Shown in pieces: positions 59,276-64,000 of a DNA stretch of 64,000 nt. Numbering within the stretch: position 1 is the first letter of the stretch; each line of letters starts with the position of its first letter. Under the pieces are notes generated by a model. The model searched no databases. It was not told where the DNA came from and saw nothing but the letters and a program-made list of their open reading frames with translations. The position numbers and the translations under genes are program-made. This stretch comes from Echiichthys vipera (Eukaryota; Chordata; Actinopteri; Perciformes; Trachinidae): contig OY829654.1 of assembly GCA_963691815.1 (NCBI GenBank), positions 10,006,298-10,070,297 of the forward strand, in the 5' to 3' direction.

Positions 59276-62207
59276 TGAAAAAAATCATAAACAATCAAGC
59301 AAATGGCACACACACCCAAATCATTTAGTAACACTTTCCTTAGAACTAGTTTTTGTTAACCTATTGACAAACAGCATTGTTGACAAGCATTAACTTGCAT
59401 TCAGGGCTAAACCATGTGGTATCAGATCAGTGCCTAGACTTGGGTAGTCACCAATACGATATTCCTGATACTGGTATCGGTATTGGAACAACTCTAATAG
59501 GGAGAAACTTGAGTTTTAAAGTAATGCTTTAAAGAACAAGTTGATCAGATGGGATTGTACATTTCCACCACTCCACAGCTGGTACTTGATGTGCCACTCG
59601 AAGCTTTGGCGCCAGGGTGTGCCTATGCCACTCAAAGGGCACTCAAAGGGAACCTGACACACCCAAAAAAACTGATTAGTTATAAACTAAGGGTATTATG
59701 GACTAATTATAGTAATTGTTCATTTAAAATTAGCTAAAAATTGTTTTCTTTAACAAACAACATCCACCGTCACGCAGAGCCTGCCTGCCAAGTGTATAAA
59801 AACAAAAAAAAACTGTAAGCACAAAGGATTTATTTACAATTATTCATCATTATAACTATTATTATATTCACATTCAAGATAATGATTCAAAATCAGCAGG
59901 GGGAGACACAACAGCTGTCATGTCCCTTCTGTCTGTGAGGGAAATGGAATTAAAGCCAAAACTCCGCTCCTACACACCCCGCCGTACTAATTTCACAATT
60001 TCACATTTCAAAAGCCCACTTGCTTAGCTGTGGTGCCTACAGAAGTCTTATGCCAAAATATTTAGACACCACTTGCCAGCATATAGTGCATCTTACGGTA
60101 TATATGGGTTATAACATTAGTGATAACAATTTAGTGTTCCTTAGAGAACAAAAAGTTCCTGCAGACCTGTGGCCTTTTCTCCTCTAATAAAGGGGTTCAA
60201 AAAGCTGATCAAGAGAGAGTTGAATTGGGCTGCTTTTTCCCTTCATAACAGCGGATTTTCAAACATCCCATTTACACATGCACGTTTATTTATTTATTTA
60301 TTTCTTTTCTGCTTTTAATACAATTTAGCTCCACATTATGACTTATAAATGAGTGTTTCATTATTATTTGGTTGGATTTTAGATTGTCTGGTGGACTGAG
60401 GAAAATAACTATGTCTGATATGTTGATGTACTGTACACTAATGACTAGTACACACATTCTGAAGTTTGCTATGACTCTGTCATAGTGAGCCTGTTACAGT
60501 TACTAGCAAGTGTGTTCCGAATCAGATTCATATTTAGTTAGTCTCGTGCTTTTGACACTCTGTCTTACAGATTTGGTGCTTCATTATGTGTTTTACTGCC
60601 TATGGCCTATTTGTGATGCTGGAGATGTCAACGGCTGCATCTTATGATTTTGGTTCAAATGACTATGAAAAATACTTTAATGTTAAAAAAATCATAACAG
60701 GAATGTCAGATAATCAAATTTAGACGATTAAATATTATAGATTATTGTAATTATATTTTAGATTTTTTTGTAATATATTTTTACTAATGATTATATATTT
60801 TCCTTTCCTGAATTTAAGTTCCTCTTAGTATTACAGTAATAGTGCTGACACTGCCTGTTGGACCAATTTATTTATTGTTTGTATTTTGTGCTGTTTAGTT
60901 TAGATTTCTGTTTAGTGAGTAGTTAGTTTTGATTTTTCTCGATCAATTTATTTGATTTAATCATGATTAGAATTCTATTAGCATTCCGGTTTATTATTTG
61001 TTTAGTTTAAATGTTTTTTGTTTATTATTTGTGTTGTGTTTCTTTCAGTCACGTTAGAGGGGCACCTGAAATTATATATGTAGGCTGTTGGCAAGGGACC
61101 AGCATGCACCTGGGCGGGCAAATGTTTTTTTTACCAGAGCGGGAGAAGCACAAGAATTTTCTTAGTTAGCTTGCTTGTTGGTTAAAAAAAACACTTTTTT
61201 CTGTTGAAACTGAACATTCGTTTGGACAATATGCGGACAATATTCGCGTAAACCACAATCCATGGTGCAACAGTGGCCCTATGATTTATATGATTTGAGG
61301 TTTGATTTGAAACTTTTATTTGTTTTTGTTTTTAAAAAGCAGCTTCTACACTGCCCATATATAGTGTTTTGGGAACATAACCAAAAAAACAAAAAAAAAA
61401 AACATTTATGGAACTTGGCACACTTTAAAGGGTGTTTGAAGTTGAGCAAGTGAGTGGCTGAGTTATTCAACAGAAGCAATACCAGGAAGAGTCACAAGTC
61501 ATTACGCTGACTGGGTGTGATTGACAGCACATCTTTGCTAATTAAGATGCAATTTGTGTGTTTCCACACCTCCACCCTGTCATTAAATGGGCATCTAGGA
61601 CGTCAGAGCAACTTCACAACACGCACTGTTGTCATGTAAGCAAAAGCATGTGAGATGACTAAACTCATTTCGTCGTGGCAGGTAACATTCTAATGAGGGC
61701 AGAGCAATTAAGGTTACTCCTCCAAGGACTGCCGTGTCACTGACTGTAATTAACTGTGGTACTAACTGTGCATAGGTGTGACAGACCATGCAGTCAAATT
61801 TGGAAAAAAATCTTATATGTATACCACACCCATATGTAGGCACTGATGAGCTAGACAGTGTTCTCAGGTGCCACCAGCTGGAAGAGGAAGGATCCATCTT
61901 TGGTTATTAATTTAAGACACCATCAGTCTGCGCTAAACTATAGGCATACTGTCTTTCTATTGGGGACTGACTCTCACTGTCATATAACCTATTATAAGTG
62001 GCTTCCACATATTTGTCTTAGCCCATAGTACATGTAAACACACCACTCTTTAAGAATCATGTATAACTAACAAGGTCAACAGGTCAAAATTCAAAACTGA
62101 GATGCAAATGACACGATATGTATAAAATGTCCTGACTTTAAATTGTTTGCATATAATATAAGTGACTGCATTAAGGTAAGATATCTTAGTCTTTTTATTA
62201 CTAAACA

Positions 62208-62530
62208 AGAAGAAGAAGAAGAAGAAGAAAAAGATGTCCTTTATTAGTCCCCGCAATGGGGAAATTAGATTTTTTTTCACTCTATTATTATTATTCAGGT
62301 AACACACACACTGGCCCGAAATACACACACATGCACAAACAAGACCTATATACATGCAACTAATGGAGAAATGTTATAGCAGGGGGGCTGCCCCGAGCAG
62401 TTGGGGGTTCGGTGCCTTGCTCAACAGCACCTGGGCAGTGCCCAGAAGATGAACTGGCACCTCTCCGGCCACCAGTCCACACTCCATTCATGATCCACAC
62501 AGGGACTGAGCTACTGCCGCCCCCAAATGA
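62208..62530. mobile_element. Teleost interspersed repeat (non-coding)
   Basis: Starts with a GAA run (62208-62229), then TGTCCTTTATTAGTCCC, and later GGTGCCTTGCTCAACAGCAC, a motif set very common in fish non-coding repeats. No ORF. Confidence 0.55.
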
Positions 62531-62715
62531 CAGATATTTATAGGCGATCACAATAACAGATGTACACCACTCTACTGCTCACTTGTGGTCATACTAAAGA
62601 AAATTAAGCTTACACAGATTACAAGTACCTATATTTTGTAGTGCAAGTGAAATATTTGTGGCTTCAGGAATCAAAACTTAAAAAGCTGTTCTAATAAATC
62701 TCATGTAAAACTGTT

Positions 62716-62732
62716 TTTATTTATTTTTTATT
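62716..62732 (-). terminator. Candidate poly(A) signals of gene C
   Basis: Three overlapping or adjacent AATAAA hexamers on the minus strand, about 150-170 nt after the gene C stop. Confidence 0.4.
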
Positions 62733-62882
62733 TTTAGTTATCCTCATGCTTTCAACGCTGTGTTTTACAGATTTGATGCTACATTGCTTCATTATGTTGA
62801 TTAATCATTCCTTGTTTGCTACTTATGGTCAGCTAAGGAACTCACTGTGTGTGTTGTCATAGGCAATCTAATAAGGAAGGTT

Positions 62883-63157
62883 TTAGGGCCAGTTGCAGCA
62901 TTTGCAGCTATCTTGAAAGACCAAATTTTCTGGGCAGTTTTGGATCCAGGTGATGCCATTGGCACAACTGTAATAAGTACCCGGGGCATCAGGTCTGGCA
63001 TAAATCCCACCAGTCTTTTTAGCACAGAAGTTGTCTGGGATTTTGTATGAAGTAGTTGGTCTGGGTCTGGGAGGAGGTGTGGTGTGAGGGTTGTCTCTGT
63101 TTGTTGAGGGAGTTCCTTGAACTGGATTGGTTTCTGTAGTGGGAAGGGGAGGGAGAT
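62883..63157 (-). CDS. Gene C: last exon of a chitinase-family gene with one CBM14 domain (partial)
   Basis: Acceptor TTTTTTCTACAG before 63157, then an open frame in phase 1 (as for the last exons of A and B): a Pro/Thr-rich linker (P-L-P-T-T-E-T, T-T-P-P-P-R-P-R-P-T-T) and one six-Cys CBM14 domain (NFCAKKTGGIY, YYSCANGITW, NCPENLVF, SCKCCNWP), stop TAA at 62883-62885. The ending C-N-W-P resembles the ends of vertebrate acidic chitinases. It shows what a normal single-domain last exon looks like in this cluster. The GH18 exons must lie to the right of the window; none is visible up to 64000. Whether this gene is catalytic cannot be told. Confidence 0.85.
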
Positions 63158-64000
63158 CTGTAGAAAAAAACAGTCAATGATCAGTATTCTGTAAAGTCAA
63201 AGTTCACAGAAGTCATTTGGTGTCAATTAATGTGGAAAAAAATATTTATAAGAAAATGTGATGCTTCACCTGTCAAGTGGATGACAAATGCAATTAACTC
63301 ATGAACATGGATTTTAACTATTTATACTCAAGGTTTGTGTGCATACTACAAGTCTTAGATCTTTTTCACTGTAGAAATAAGGATTGCGGTAAGTCTATAC
63401 ATTGATATGATAACATCGATTTTAAAACTAGAATGTGTAATTTAAATGACCAGGGTATACAATAATGTATCACTTCTCTCTTCATCAAATAGAATGTCAA
63501 AATGTTTACTGTCTTGATTCTGTGTACAGCTCAAGAGGGCGATCTATCCTGGAAAATACAACTCACAAAATGTTTCACTTAGGTGCAAATGAGATAAGTT
63601 TAAGTTACATTATTTTTCGAAACTAATTTTCCACTCCTGCCTTTTTAAGGGTTTCTGTGCAATATATGAAGAGCTCTTTTCCAAAATGAGATAAAAGCCA
63701 TATTTAAAAACAATGAGTTTGTCACACCACTTTGCTGTATACAGAACCTTTTCACTGCTTCATCAATGTTTTATGCCAAATCTCTATGTTTCCTTGTTTA
63801 TTAAAATGGTCTCAAGATGCAGTTCCTTTCCAAACCGCGACCAGCGCCAAACCTATTTTTAGCCTAAATGCGATAGGTCCTCTCGACCAATCAGAATTCA
63901 GTGAGCGTTCCAATGCGATCCAACATGGCGGCGCTCTGAAGTGGGAGAGTTTTTTGTTTGGTCCGTCCGTTCAACATGTTCAGACTGAGCCATAAACCAT
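63158..64000. other. Probable gene C intron or upstream DNA, no exon seen
   Basis: I looked for the preceding GH18 exon (which should encode a W-x-L-D-x-D-D-like motif) and found none. The last 150 nt (CCAATCAGAATTC, AACATGGCGGCG) are GC-richer and may belong to a repeat or a promoter-like element. Confidence 0.35.

Larger units (their letters stand above)
58050..62200. other. Intergenic between genes B and C, no gene seen
   Basis: AT-rich. Contains a CA microsatellite (59091-59138), the dispersed repeat 59140-59275, and a few GTTAGGGT-like words near 58697-58740. The short open frames show no domain. Confidence 0.45.

Noticed and set aside
1..64000. CRISPR arrays, bacterial operons, tRNA or rRNA genes
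   Set aside because: The tandem repeats are coding and lack spacer structure; no cloverleaf or rRNA segment was noticed. A tRNAscan and Rfam search would be needed to exclude small RNA genes.

Overview
The window looks like teleost fish genomic DNA. It has GT/AG introns, an AT-rich background, many CA/GA/CT microsatellites, and remains of Tc1/mariner, hAT, Harbinger-like and non-LTR (L2/jockey- and RTE-like) elements of kinds that are common in fish genomes. No bacterial features were seen. All calls were made by eye from the sequence.

The genes form a tandem cluster of three chitinase-family (GH18) genes, all transcribed from the minus strand. From right to left they are: gene C (only its last exon is in the window, 62883-63157, with an ordinary single chitin-binding CBM14 domain); gene B (coding 47813-55542, 11 coding exons, 1,967 residues); and gene A (coding from 27333 down past the left edge, 11 coding exons seen, at least 8,452 residues). 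Genes A and B are paralogues: their first ten coding exons match in length and phase exon by exon, and the similarity reaches the promoters and two 5' UTR exons.

In A and B a secreted GH18 domain of about 385 residues is followed by a very large last exon. In gene B this exon encodes 22 CBM14 (peritrophin-A) domains, a 168-residue Thr/Pro-rich mucin-like segment and two more CBM14 domains. In gene A it is open from 24202 to position 1 and encodes about 43 CBM14 domains and then at least 5,560 residues of Thr/Pro/Ser mucin-type sequence, with no stop seen before the window edge. In both proteins the GH18 catalytic Glu is replaced by Arg (D-G-L-N-L-D-W-R), a motif Asp is Asn, and two substrate-stacking Trp are lost. 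They are therefore most likely not enzymes but secreted, multivalent chitin-binding mucins with a dead chitinase head. My inference is a structural role in a chitin-containing mucosal or gut lining, comparable to invertebrate peritrophins. This is the most unusual content of the window.

Layout: 1-16694 mucin-like repeats of gene A; 16692-24143 CBM14 array of gene A; 24441-30054 GH18 exons, 5' UTR exons and promoter of gene A; 30100-47600 intergenic, rich in transposons (LINE fragments, a 1.9 kb hAT-like element with perfect 8-bp target duplication, two Tc1-like elements, a fold-back element, microsatellites); 47600-58043 gene B; 58050-62700 intergenic; 62883-63157 last exon of gene C; 63158-64000 intron sequence of gene C or beyond.
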